A stretch of DNA of 64,000 nucleotides from Dermacentor variabilis (taxonomy: Eukaryota; Arthropoda; Arachnida; Ixodida; Ixodidae): the NCBI RefSeq assembly GCF_050947875.1, contig NC_134573.1, positions 48,804,115-48,868,114 of the forward strand, given 5' to 3'. Shown one piece after another: positions 1-12,300 of the stretch; the first letter of the stretch is position 1; the number at the start of each line of letters is the position of its first letter. The notes beneath the pieces were generated by a model, which was not told the origin of the DNA, did no database searches, and was given only the letters and a program-made list of their open reading frames with translations. A program made the position numbers and the translations under genes.

Positions 1-1090
1 GTATGGGGAGTGCGTAACGCCCGCTTCACCTTCACCTTGGGTCGGCCCGGCATTGCACTAGCTTCGGAATCGGCCTACGTATGGGGAGTGCTTAACGCCT
101 CCTTTTCCTCAGTGGTGCGTCGGCCTCGTATTGCAAAATCGTCGGGATTAGCCCACGTATGGGCAGTGCTTAACGCCTGCTTCACGTCCGCCATGGGCGG
201 CCCAATATTGCACTACTTCGGGATGGCCCCACATACGAGGAATGCTTGACGCCTGCTTCATGTCCGCCCTGGCTCGGCTGAATATTGCAGTGTCTTCGGT
301 ATGGGTGCACGTACGGCGAATACTTGACGCCAGCTTCACGTCCGCCGTGGGTTGGCTCAATATTGCACTGTCTTCGGGATGGGCGCGCGTACGGGGTAAC
401 GCCTGCTTCACCTCCGCCGTGGGTCGGCCCGGCATTGCACAGTCTTCGGGATTGGCCCACGTGTGGACAGTGCTTAAAGCTTGGTTCACGTCCGCCGTGG
501 GGCGGCCGAATATTGCACTACTTTGGGATGGGCCCACGTACGGGAAATACTTGACGCTTGCTTCACGTCTGCGGTGGATTGGCTCAATATTTCACTGTCT
601 TCGGTATGGCGCACGTGCGGGGAGTGCTTAATGCCTGCTTCATCTCTGCCGCAGGTCGACCCGGCATTGCACTGTCTTCTGGGTCGGCCCAGGTATGGGT
701 AGTGCTTAATGCCTGGTTCACCTCCGCTGCGGGTTTCTGCCGACATTGCACTATCTTCGGGATCGGCGCACGTACGGAGAGTGCTTAACGGTTGCTTTAC
801 CTCAGCCGCGGGTTCGACTGGCATTGCACTGTATTCAGGTTCGGCCCACGTACGGGGAGTGCTTAACGAACGCTTCAGCTCCACCGCGGGTCGGCGCGGC
901 ATTGCACTAACTTCGAGATCGGCCGACGTATGGGAAGTGCATAACAGCTTCCTCACCTCCGCCGCGGGTCTGCCCGGCATTAAACTGTCTTCGGGATCGG
1001 CCTACGTAGGGGGAGTGCTTAACACCGGCTTCCCCTCAGCGGCGCATCGGCCTGGTATTGCACTATCTTCGGGATCGGCCCACGTGTGAA
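1..1090. repeat. 78-bp minisatellite, about 14 diverged copies
   Basis: About fourteen head-to-tail copies of a GC-rich unit of roughly 78 bp fill the left edge of the window. The recurrent landmark GTATGGGGAGTGCTTAACG starts at 1, 79 and 157 and then recurs at near-78-bp steps (some 76), followed in each unit by GGCATTGCACT and TCTTCGGGATCGGCCCACG. Copies differ from each other by many substitutions, so the array is old. Several frames stay open by chance because 78 is a multiple of three; they show no known domain and are not annotated as genes. It lies upstream of a GST exon and is therefore probably intronic. The array may extend beyond the left edge. Confidence 0.93.
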
Positions 1091-1477
1091 AAATATTTGG
1101 TCAATGTCCATGGATACAAGATCCACAGAACCTACCCAAAACAGCTTTGCTGTAAAAAGTGAAACAAAGAAATGTAGAAAATGCCAGACGCTATACAATA
1201 GGGCCAAAGACATCACTGTAATCGCAGCGAAGTTGCCGCTGCTTAGGTTGTGTCTGCATCAATACGAAGCCACGCAATCTCAGTGGCGATTCTTGTAGAG
1301 TGCTTCTTGTTACAGCCTGCTCCCCAAGAACGCATTCAATCACGGAAATGCAAAACAAAAAGAAAATAATAAGCGCAGTGTTTGAGTATACATAAATGCA
1401 CATCGGCTATCACCAGTACATCTAAAAACATTTCTAGTTTGCGTTTATTGAGCGGCTGCCCTTCCTTGGGTTCGCAG
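1091..1477 (+). other. Intron tail before the first visible GST exon
   Basis: AT-rich sequence with no recognisable coding content. It ends in a pyrimidine-rich tract and the acceptor TTCGCAG at 1471-1477, directly before the GST exon. Earlier exons, which would encode the N-terminal thioredoxin-like domain, are not in the window and must lie to the left. Confidence 0.6.
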
Positions 1478-1669
1478 GCCTTCGACATTTTGTGGGATAC
1501 AGCGCGCTTGTCATATGACCCAGACTACACGGATGACAAGCGGCGGCAATTCTTGGCTGACGTGGCTGACAGGCTCCATCAACTTGAAGTCTACTTGGCC
1601 AAGCACGGACCGTACGGAGCTGGAAAGAACGTCACCTATGTGGACTTCATGGTCTATGAGAGTCTTCAA
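1478..1669 (+). CDS. Glutathione S-transferase, mu class, penultimate coding exon
   Basis: This 192-bp exon encodes 64 residues of the all-helical C-terminal domain of a mu-class GST, a cytosolic enzyme that conjugates glutathione to electrophilic xenobiotics and lipid peroxidation products. It begins in phase 0 after TTCGCAG and ends in phase 0 at the donor CAA|GTACGC. The translation starts AFDILWDTARLSYDPDY and holds the conserved block KNVTYVDFMVYESLQ, equivalent to the mu-class NKITFVDFLVYDVL segment that forms the N-capping box of helix 6. The thioredoxin-like N-terminal domain carrying the glutathione site is not in the window. No stop or frameshift is present, so the exon looks functional. 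The in-frame reading beyond 1669 is intron. Assignment to the mu class rather than sigma or delta/epsilon rests on this block and on the last exon. Confidence 0.85.
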
Positions 1670-3604
1670 GTACGCACTCTTGCTCTAAAAAGCCCTGATG
1701 GGCCTTAGTATCAGATTGTACCTGTGAAGCACTTCAGTTGATAAGATGTATGCTGCCCAGCGACAAACCTCATGAAGGGGATTTGAATACAGTAGTTTTT
1801 ATTCATATAAAGCTACAATACACTTAGTGTCGACAGTGGTAAAACAAGGAATGTTGATGAAGCGAATGCTTCGACAGGGGGATTCGTGTTTGTCGGTAAT
1901 GTGAGTGCTGTCGCTGTTGCTATACTGACGTGTACACGGCGAGTCGAAATATTAGCTTTAGTTACATTACTTGTCCAACAGCGGCTTGTCTCTTTGAGTA
2001 TCCATCTTTCTGGGAACTTCGGTCTTATTTTACAAAATACTTAGTATACTGTTGTCAAGTTCTTGACCCACGCATACAACTAAGTTGTGTCCTACGCACT
2101 TCTTCGTAGCATTGAAGATTTCGTAGGAGGACGTCATCATACCCGCTCTTTATATGTAACCCCTAAAGCACCCTGTACTCTTACGAATATGGGCTGACAT
2201 AAGAAACTGTACCGATGGCTACCTAAAGCTCATGTGCAAATAAAAAAAAATATAACATGAATGATACCGACTGCTTCATCAACGTAATTGGTTCGGCAAC
2301 ATTTTCAAATCTGAACGCGAAATATAGCAAATGTGCATCGGTGCCAACAAATCCACAATATAAAACTCCGGCAGAGCCTATCTCACCATGAATTTCGGCA
2401 TTATTGTGATTAGCATTGAAGAATTGCAGCTACACACTGTCTTGCCACTGGCGAAACACATCATGTAGGGGGCGTGTGTACAGCCGGGCTCTTCTCACGT
2501 TTTGGATGAAGAGCTCGTATAAAATTAGCTGGGAAGCTCTGTATATTGAGACACTGTCAGCACGTATACGAGGCGTGCTAGATTCCGCAAATCAGCGAAC
2601 AAATTGAAAAATATTTCTGGTCAAAAAGAAGAGATGCTGCCACTTTGAGCTGTAGAAATCGGCTACGTTATTCTCCTCGTTTGTTTGCCCTCAATCACTC
2701 TGATGGAGGTGACTAAAAGAGCGACGCCCGATCCCTCTTTTAAGAAGCTATACTCTCATCATCATCATCCTTACCTCACGCGTTCGTTGCATTTGGGTTG
2801 TGTCGCCTTACTTTGTCGTCAGCGCATCGGCACTTCGGCACTTCGGCACCCCCACATGGAGTCTCGTTTTCAAGCACATACCGCATTTTTCGTCTTGGTA
2901 TAGGCGTCTTGAAACAGTTTAATGAGTACAGTGTGGAGACGGCAAGTTGGAGGTTAGAGGGGGGATGAGTGTAGTACGCAAACGGGGTCAGCGGTCAGTA
3001 CAAATCGTCGGCGTTCATGCACCGGTAATATCTACAGATATTCTGGAGGGCGGCGCTGCGTACTGGGTATCGGGCGGTGTCTTGACCTCTTGAAATGTTG
3101 AAAAATGTTTTGTTGATGGGGTATGATCAGGTACGGGCCTTGCCGTGGGGAGGAATGAGGGCGTGCGTAGATAACCAGGAGCTTCGAGGAGTTCCAGCTT
3201 CGCAAGAAGGACGTGTGAGCAGGTCGGCAGCGTGTAATCACCGTACGGGTCGGCATAGGTTGGTTGAACTCCTGGAGCGCGCAGGCGCCGATGTTGAGAA
3301 GGCATGAACAGCGAAGTGGCCTTAAAGGACTGGGCTAGGTGTGCAGCGGTCAGGAAGGCGTCCGTTTCTGGAGCGCGTTCTTTACGCGCCTGTAGGTGTT
3401 ATTTAAAAGAAAAGCTTTCGTTTGCGAAGCTCACCGCGTTTGCATAACCCTGGGTGCTGCGCGTCTTTTTTTCTTGCTGCATAGGCAAACCAAGTACAGC
3501 GGAGGACGTGCGTGACGTCATCCCTGCTGCGTGTCTTGCAGCACCACCACATGTCACTTCCGCAGTTGCCAAAGACAGTTGCGAAACAGGCGGGTACAGT
3601 AGTA

Positions 3605-4800
3605 AAGCAGCAACTTCCAGGTTTGCTTTATGCGGATGGCGTTGTGCTGATAGATAACAAGGAAAGTGATATGCAACGTCTGGATAATATGTGTGGACAG
3701 GAAGGTGATAGATTAGGACTTAAATTTAGCGTGAAAAATCAGGTGTTATGATATTCAATGAAAACACCAAACATACAGTGACAATGCAGGGCCAGGAAAT
3801 ACCTCGCGTCAAAGAATATGATGACTTTGGTATACGGATCAACGAAGGCAATAGATTTATGGAAATACCGTTAGAAACAACAACACTAAAGGGGAATAGA
3901 AATGCCGCCACAACGAAACACAGAGCGCTATGGGGATACAATAGGTAAGAGGTGCTCCAGAGTATGTGGAAAGGTGTGATTGTTCCAGGACTTATATTTG
4001 GAAATGCGGTTGTTTGCTTGAAATAAGGAAACAGTCGGGTCTCAATGGCAACGAAAGGCCAGTAGGACGCCTCACATTGGGCGTACACGAGAAGACTACA
4101 ATTGGAGCTGTGCAGGGTGATACGGGCCGGACAAGTTTCGGAATGAGGGAAGCTCACAGTAAAATTAATTATGAAGAACGACTGCGTAATATGGAAAAAA
4201 GCAAATGGGCTTGGAGAGTGTTCAGGTACTTGTACAGGAATAACATTGATTCACAGTGGAGGAAAAGAACTAGAAAGATTACCAGCAAGTATGCAGCCTG
4301 TATGGCGAGCAGCACTGCTACAGAAAACGTCAAGCGGAAAGTCAAAGAGGCTGAGGTCGTCTCATGGGTGGCGGCAACGTAGAAGAAACATGCCATGAGT
4401 AATTTTTAAGAGGCAAAAACGAAATCAGGAAAGAAACAATTTATGATAACTCTAAGTGAAGTTAATTACTTTTCGATGTGCGATCAGGATGCCTTAGAAC
4501 GCGCACTAATAAAGTTAGGTGCAACAAGAAGCATGTGCATACTGGGGTAAAGCTATGGGAACGATGAAGCAGGTTTATTAGACTGAAAATATCTGCCCAT
4601 CGGTGCGTTTAGGCTTCTCTAGTCTCCTTGAATGCCTTGGTTTCAGCGAGACCGGGGGAAAGGTAAACATGTGCGCAATAGAGATTAGTAAGAGGCTACT
4701 GGAAGATTGTTGGAAGAAACATGCAATGGAGGCTTACAAAAACAATGTTGCTAATAGGGGTTCAGAAAGTTTGTTGACGGGAACTGCTCATGTTACTTAA
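3605..4800 (+). pseudogene. Non-LTR retrotransposon fragment: RT catalytic block to C-terminus
   Basis: A 5'-truncated, multiply frameshifted LINE. It starts at the reverse transcriptase catalytic motif, read as GLLYADGVVLIDNKESD (normally YADDIVL, so the second catalytic Asp is Gly). It continues through a QGDRLGL-type block, a KEYDDFGIRINEG segment (normally the KEYKYLG motif), a NAVVCLK-like region and an EERLRNMEKSKWAWRVFRYLY segment, and ends near a KRLLEDCWKKHA motif. Pieces are spread over at least three frames with stops between them, so it cannot make protein. It sits in sense orientation inside the GST intron. The family is one of the abundant tick LINEs; I cannot fix its clade without comparison. 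Confidence 0.75.
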
Positions 4801-4807
4801 GGTAAGT

Positions 4808-4856
4808 AGGCGAAATAATAACTAGGCGAAATAATAACTAGGCGAAATAATAACAA
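4808..4856. repeat. Three 16-bp tandem repeats
   Basis: Three copies of AGGCGAAATAATAACT stand in tandem directly after the LINE fragment. They probably arose in the element's 3' tail by slippage or as a tail repeat. Confidence 0.85.
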
Positions 4857-5067
4857 CTGCTTAGTGTTGCAACCCACCGCCCCAAAGGGGACGTTCTTGG
4901 ATCCATTCATGCATTCATTCACGGCAGCGGCGGCCGTACTGGGTAAGAAAAACAAAACATCCGAGAACGCTTAAGCACTTCTTATTAGTTGTGAATATGA
5001 AAGCGTTAATGTACAATTGAAGGTCGCTTAGCGGTCATTCGAGTTTTACGCTGCGAGTATTATTATA

Positions 5068-5114
5068 CAGGCTGGCGCTGCTTGCTGCCCGAGCCAGCAA
5101 GCAGCGCCAGCCTG
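5068..5114. repeat. Perfect 20-bp inverted repeat with 7-bp loop
   Basis: The arm CAGGCTGGCGCTGCTTGCTG (5068-5087) is followed by a CCCGAGC spacer and its exact reverse complement (5095-5114). The right half, CCGAGCCAGCAAGCAGC (5089-5105), is repeated directly at 5211-5227. The structure would form a very stable GC-rich hairpin. No transposon ends or gene are evident around it. Confidence 0.92.
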
Positions 5115-7824
5115 CGGTGCCAACGGCGCATCTCGCCAACGTCCTGCACGACGCGAGACCGAGGGAACAGTGGCAACAGAGTCTTGGCAGGTGATAGCGG
5201 TAGGTGCTGGCCGAGCCAGCAAGCAGCAGCAGGCTGCAGTGTTGGCCCGGGCACTACGCGCCAGCTTTCGAGAACCAGGGCGAGAATGACGTGCCGTCAC
5301 GTTGAAACCTCTGCCCCCACGCAGTACCTGGGGAAGTATAAAAACTCTTAATGGATCTAAAAATAATGACATCTCCTCTCCTCCTCCTCTGTCGGTGGTC
5401 CTTCTCTTGGCTCTTGCCGAGTGCCGACAGTGGCAGCACCTAGGCCGGGTACAGCTAGCAGACGCTCGAAACGTTGGCTACCTATGGCGCGCTGTGCACT
5501 GCGTGCCGGATGGATTTGGTTGCTGCGTTTCAGACGGGAGAGGTTCATAAATGAGTTACTCCAGTAACTGCTGTGATCCACGTTGCATTGCTTTATCGAA
5601 GATCCTTCCGCTGCGATCACTTCGAATGCGATGTCAACTCTGGAGGTGGTGTGCGCAAGGGAGCGAAAGGAGTGTTTTTTCTCTGATGGCGCCTTTTCAT
5701 CAGCTTTGTTTGAACTTCAACGCCACCAAGAGAAACTAGAACAACACACAATTTTTATGTGTATATTTACCTTTTACTTCTGATTTGGGGTCTAGGCTTT
5801 ATATGAACCCATGGTGGTGTAGTAATTCCATAATATATTCTGGCAAAGGCGCGTTTGCTCGTACTGCAGAAAGGCTTGGTAATGCATTGGGCCTTAATTT
5901 CTTGATGCCGTAGTTCCGAAGGAATTGGTTTTCAAATTGGTATTCACTGAAGTGATCCTAAGTTGAATAAACTAAGATTTGGTTTAGCACAAGTTTTTTG
6001 AGGAATAATACAAGGCTTGAAGGGGGGGGGATATACACCGTGATATTTCAGAAATAATTTCGAAAATAAGAACTGTTGATACGTCAGCCCGCCGTGTACG
6101 TGCTCGTAAAAATTTCATCAACGTCGAACGTAGAAAATAGTCTGCGTCATTGCGCGCCCTTTCGTTAGAGGTTTCTTCTACCCGACCTATCCGCGTTAAG
6201 GATGTTTCAGTGAGCTTAGATATACACGACATCATTGAACGCAATGTAATTTCGGCTGTGTTTAGCGGATGTCTGCGTTCTGATTTATCATGCGCGCAGA
6301 TAAGGCATACTGAAAATAATGTGCCGTTGCTGTGCCTACGCACAGTAACTTCCGACTTTGGTAACAACCCCGCAAATACAAATACGTGCACCAATGCGTG
6401 CTACATGAAAGCTAGACTTGCACCGCGAGTAGCGTGAACAGCGGGGGTTCAGACCATGAGAACAGCTGTTTTGGTTTCGAGTTCGTGAGTGGAGTCCAAC
6501 TAAAAAAAAGAAAAGATAAATACGTCGAGCAATGCGCGTCACTTCAGTATGGAATACGCGTCACTGAAGGGCGGGTCGAGCTAACACATGAAGCGCAACT
6601 TTCGTGTCAGAGCCCAGCAGCGGTTTCAACTAGAACGAAACGAGTGCGCCACGCAATGTAGGCAACATCATAATGAAGCCTGCCAAACCAGAAGCCTGAA
6701 CGGTGAGGCTCATACAAAATGAAGGACGGCTTTCATAGCCGCGAGTGAACGTTTTCAACTACAACCATGCCGAACGTTACTGAGTGCGAAGAAAGGCTGC
6801 TGGTGCTCGCGCTTCTCACCAAATATTCTGAGTACGAGCGATTTCTGATGAACGTCCGCTTTCCTCACAAAGGCGCGGTTCCCGCACATTTTCAAAATTT
6901 GCCCCACCGATGCTGTTCAGCCAAATTTTTCGGCGAGCCGCGTTGCTTCTTCTGGATCGAATGGCGAAAAGTATTTCCCACTAGCGTCCTCAGTTGTTGC
7001 ACCAATAAAGACAACATAGGCTAGGCAAGCCACAATACGTAAACGGCTATAGCAGTAGCGAAACGCTTCCCGCCAAAACTCCGCCACCATAAACCAATCG
7101 AAGCGCAATTTAGATACCCAGGAATGGCACCGGCGTCAGCTAAGGACCAAGAAAAAAGAAAGAACGCGCTAGCATGTGACCATGGCGGTTCAACTAATAG
7201 GAGGCTCTCCGGAGGCGTGGCAGGCGAGAGAGAAAGCGGTAAAGTTCAGCGGAAGTCGTTGCTTCTTTATTTAGGGGTTTTAGGGAGGTATGCTTTAAGT
7301 GTCCACCTAGCGGTGCCTTCAATTTCGTCTCCTGCTGAAGCGCTCACTGGCTGGAGGCACCTATTTCAGACGCGTAACATAGCCCAGCCCAGCAACAGAT
7401 GAAATGGCCGCGCGCAGTAGGTGGAGCTTAACAGACTACCCCTCTGGAGTGCTATTGCGAGAGCAGTTCCCTTGAGCCCGATCTGCTCCGTTGAAGTGCG
7501 CTCGTGACGTGGCGTCCCAGCGAATGGGCCCTTACGTGCCGCTTCGCTACAAGATAGTGCAGACGCCGGCTTTTTCCCTCAACGGAGCATTTCACGCTTT
7601 GGATCCAACAAAAGGAAACAAAACTATGAGACACAATCTCGTGTTGGGACTCTTTATGACCGCCCACAACGCTTCGCTTGATGTAGATCCCAACTCGTTG
7701 GATCTGATGCTCTTTTTATTGCAAAACGACACAAAACCAGAGATCGAAGTTTGTTGGACGGTTGGTTTCGACCACAGTTTCCTCTGCGGAATACATTGAG
7801 GTATCAATGGACTGAATGACGGTT

Positions 7825-8008
7825 GGGGTTTTACGCGCCAAAAACACGATTTGATAAGGAAAGGCGCCGTGCTGACGGACTGCGGAATAATTTTGACCAC
7901 CAGAGGCATTTAACGTGCTCCCAATGCACAACACGCGGGCTTCTCCGCATCTCGCCGCCATCGGAATGCCGCGGCCAAGGCGCGGATTTGATCTCACGAC
8001 CTGGTACT
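7825..8008 (-). mobile_element. Diverged tRNA-derived SINE (Ruka type), reverse orientation
   Basis: Read on the - strand, this has the order of the SINE seen intact at 33,735: a degenerate B-box region (reverse of GATTTGATCTCACGACC), a GCGGC-rich segment, the GCACGTTAAA-type segment (seen here as TTTAACGTGCTCCCAATGC), and the TTTTGGCGCGTAAAACCCC-type 3' segment. The tRNA A-box half appears to be missing or too diverged to see. It lies inside the GST intron in antisense. Confidence 0.65.
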
Positions 8009-8689
8009 TTTACAGTAAAATCTAGAGGCCCGAATAAAAACACACTTTTTTCAAATAACGATAAGCTTTTCTTGCCCGTTCCTCCAGTTTTGCAGTTCCT
8101 GGTTGCTGCCGTGCAAGATTGGTAATCAAATGCCAAGGCTCAAAGTATCTTTATTAGTGTTACATAGTGGTACATGGTGTTACCAATGGTACATAGTGTT
8201 GACTAGCGGATTGGCTTGGTCATAAAGGTTTATAAAGCGAGCGCAGCCACATTGGAAGGAGTGCTTATGGCGTTACGCTGCTGATCTAGAGGCAGTGGAT
8301 TTATTCCCAGCCACAGCGGCCTCATTTCGATGAAGGCGAAATCTAAAAATTGTGACTAAACCCATCTCAGTATGAATGTCGATGCTAATCCGTTCCAGCA
8401 ACGTACTTCCACCGTCCGAAACAGTCATGCCTAACACTCGCAATGCAGCGAGACTGCTGTTTAGCGCTTCCCTAAGGACCCTCGGCGCCACCTAGCGGCA
8501 CCGCCACGAAGCCTGCACATTTTTTTCTGAAATGTATGCCACGACGGTGCGTGCGAACGCTGAGAAACGCTTCTGGACACACTGCGCCTTCTAGACGCAC
8601 TGCCGAGAAGTCAGCGCATGGCATCCGAGACTACAAGCGTGTCGCGCTCGTGCGTGCGAACGCTCATAATTGTTCCCTCGCTTGCTGCA

Positions 8690-9300
8690 CATCCAGTGAA
8701 ACATAAACAATGGCCTAAGTTAGCGAGACGTTCACTGACGAGCGGCACATACCCATTTCATTGGTAGCTCAGCTGGCTGTAGTGTTATAGTGAGAGACGT
8801 TCATTGAAAAGTGGCACATACCCAATGTATTTGTGGCCAATCCTGCCAAAGCATCTTGTTGCTGTCTCTCATGAACTCTTGTAACGGGGGTCGATTCCGC
8901 TCAACATTGGAGAAGTTTAACGGATAATTTTCGTCATTCTAGGGTTTCACGCACCTACTGGTACATACGCAGTGACTCATGTTGGTATCAAAGAGGTTCA
9001 CTGAAGGCTATCACAGGCAAAGCCCTACATACCCAGCTTTGCAAGCATGCGTCAGAGACCTTCATTGGGCATCGGGACATACTCAGGTCAACATCAACAG
9101 TGACCCTTGACGGCGTGAAAGAGGTTCGTTGAAGAGCTGCATATATGTACACATTGTCACTCATTCAGCCGTAAAAGTTTGTCCCACTGTTGATTTCGAA
9201 CCCTGTTCCCTCATTGCACCAGCTCGATGCGCTACCCATTCGACCATGGAATACCCAGTGACCCAGGCAGAGTGGATAACAGTTAGATACGGAACAACAT
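8690..9300. repeat. Degenerate tandem repeat with tRNA-like segments
   Basis: The motif GTTCATTGAAAAGTGGCACA, followed by TACCCA, recurs in degenerate form near 8730, 8800, 8993, 9060 and 9122, so the block is a decayed tandem array of roughly 60-75 bp units. Interleaved are RNA polymerase III-like signals: an A-box-like TAGCTCAGCTGG at 8765 and a B-box-like GGTCGATTCC near 8888 on the + strand, and on the - strand the reverse of TTTCGAACCCTG (9189-9200) with an A-box-like GGTCGAATGGGTAGCGC. No single stretch folds as a proper tRNA, so this is not called as a tRNA gene. It is probably a SINE-derived composite. Confidence 0.5.
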
Positions 9301-12300
9301 GCATACATAAATATATCTCTGATATATATGCATAGCCCCTGGAAAGTCCGTGGAATATCCTAACCATCCGAACACGTAAAAGACGCCCCACTTTATATCT
9401 CGGAGCACGGTAAATTACACTACCATGCCAAGAAGTATCAAATGTTCAACTGTGGTGGGACTCGAAAATGTAGTGCTGTTTTGGTAGTTGTATCAGTCAA
9501 ATTAGTTTTGTATTTTAATTTACTGCGAGCCCGTGCCGGCTCTTATACACGAAGCAAATCAACATTGATGTGCAGCAACGAATGATTCACAATGTGGTTC
9601 ACATGTGCTCCTAAACGAACAACTGGAAGCATTGTTTTGTAGTAATAAGACATGTGCAGTACAAGTCCTTCTCCTTTAAATGTTCAAACAAGTATTTTGA
9701 TGGATTGTTCGCGGAAAACGATTGCGCTTTGGTCTGCAGAGTGTGTGATGGACCTACGTTCCTTTCGGGAACGTATAATGGGTTGCAGCTGGAAAGTTTA
9801 CGTCAAGGGAAGTGTCTTGCGGAAAAAGCTTTTTTTACCTTGTTGTTAGCTCCTTAGTTGTAACTTGTTAGTACGCAAGGACAGCTTTCCTAGCAAACAA
9901 CTGAAGCTTTTCTCACACTGATTTTGGGACCCGCATAAGCTTCGTCACTTATGCCTAGTTTCACACTTGTCGGGCAAAGCACAGGAAGCTACACGCTACG
10001 CCAATTCGCAGCCTTAGGTGTGTTTTTGTTGTGTATGTTAATCACTCCGTTGCAGTTATCGAAAAGGGCATTTTAGTGAAATTACGCACCATTATGGAAG
10101 GGTGAGTTTTCAGCTAAACAACGCACCAATGCGCTGTTTAGTTGAATTGTACGCTGTGTTTTCTTTTCACAGCGACATATTTTGTTATATCACCACCCTG
10201 GACTTTCGGTTGTTCGCCGGAGTAAATCCAGAAGGGTTTCCAACGGTTTAAAGAATCACAAAGTGAATAATAAAAAAAGATCTACGCAGCCTTTCACCTG
10301 GATTGCAGCACTGGTGCAACAGATTGCCTGTCGCAAGTTTTAGCTCTCTGCCACAGTGCCGAGTTTTCCACACTGAATAACACAGCGCTTAAGGCGTGCG
10401 ATGGTGCCTATGACTACTATAATACGCTGACGCTACGGCTTTCAGTTTATCCGCAAGGCAGCACCAAGGCGAAGCAATTTAATCAAAACTAGCAATCAGA
10501 TCTGAAAGATTACTAAAGAGGCTAGCACAAAACAGTTGTCTCTCCACTAACCACCGGGCATCGCCACGTCAGTATTAAATATGTGTTTTATCCGTAGCAG
10601 ATTGCTCTAGCATGCCCTTACGACTGTTTATTCCAACCGATCTTGCATGAAAAAGTACAAGACTTACTGCACGCATTACTGAGCCGGTGCGGATGCTACA
10701 CCAGAAAAAACAACACCTCAATAACAATGATTGGCTGAGGTGCCATTATTAGCTGACTCTTGGAACCCGATTTATTATAACAACACTGAGTTGAAACAGC
10801 TTAAACGAAGCCAGCGGTAAAAATCAAAATGCCGGAAAGGAAATAAAAAAACAAGCTCCCTCTCTCCACTTCTACACCGGGGAGGCCATACATAAAGTAG
10901 CAGGATGACATCCTAAGCCAATTATAAGCGTATGGCCTGCTCGAACAATTGCTTGGCGCAAACCGCATGAAAGTAAAGCCGTATTACATCCTCCAAATCT
11001 GATGTTCGAACATCATTGTATCCTGTAATGTGCATGTTTTACAATAAATACCCCTTTAGCACCATGAGAAAACATAAAAAGGTCGCTAGGGGTGTTCTGC
11101 TACCACCGATCTTTCGAATTTTCATCAAAAGTATGGTTCCAAAAAAGGTGCTTCGTCCTTCGACGCACACTCAACGATGCAATTTTCCTTAGACTGTACG
11201 CAAAAGTCTGGTCGCAGAATTCTCACTTTGCACGCTTCGCACTGTAGTTGTTACGCATTGGCAATGCTATCTACGGGACAGCTTCTTCATGTATTAAATG
11301 TAGAACTTAAGGACGCAATGCTACGTCCAATCTCTTATAAATTGTACACCTTTGTTCTTCAAGTGCGTGGCTTTGGTCATGAATGGAAGAGGTGCGCAGT
11401 TCGCGCTCCTTTGGTGGTAGATAGGTTCAGATCTCTGACGCCTTCAATATAGAATGTTGGTTATACTTAGCGATAAAAATGATGAGACCTAATTTTACAT
11501 AAAAAATAATGCGTCATTGTGCGACGCACTGTTTTTCTTTCTTGTTTTTTTTTTTGGTAGGGAACGCGAGCAGTAAGAGGAGTCCCTCTTGCTCTCGTAA
11601 CGTTCCCTGCTATGTGTGAAAGGGAATATATACTTACCTGGGTTGAGCTATTATCGACACTCACTCAAAGGCTCATTTTTATACGCTTAGGCGTGTCAAT
11701 GTCCTTTTATTTTTCATCGCTCCGTTCTCCTTGACATTTTTATGTCGCGAGCCGCTCCATGTAGACAAGCGGTGCTTTCCAGTTAAAGAACCGCATTCTC
11801 CATAGGTAACTCTAGGAATATATCCTAGTGTAAGGTCACTGACTTGGCATTTCGCACAATGTCTGCCGCTAGAACGAGGTGCTGCACAAGGCATTAGGTA
11901 ACAAAGAGTGAATGCATCCATGAAAGTGATTGATCAATAATGAATACTCAATCCGTCTACAGGAGATGGGATTGGTTGTTGGATGAAACATGAACACTGA
12001 AAACAATTCAGACAGCTACCCAGTTTAGGTTAAGGAGCGCTTGAACGTAGTGTATGCAATTATGTACTATGGTACTTACAGGGATGTCTCTTTAACTATA
12101 AAACTTGCCAGAAAATCAACATATATTGAGGTAAATCTCGTTACTGGTAGTTTAAAGAAAAATCATGAAAAATGGTGTTATTTCCCGCATGGCGAGATAA
12201 ATTAGAAGAGGTCGTCGCAAGTTATAATGAGCAGCCGAGTGATAGTTATCACAAAGCATATTGTTTAACTGCCCTAAAAATGTTGGTTTTTATAGCTCAT

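Noticed and set aside
10..1089. Several overlapping frames in the left 1.1 kb
   Set aside because: All arise from the 78-bp minisatellite; no start context, domain or splice signal supports a gene.
2829..2852. Triplicate CACTTCGG word
   Set aside because: Eight-base repeat of three units, not meaningful by itself.
5338..5344. TATAAAA possible promoter
   Set aside because: No initiator at the right spacing and no gene downstream in the GST intron.
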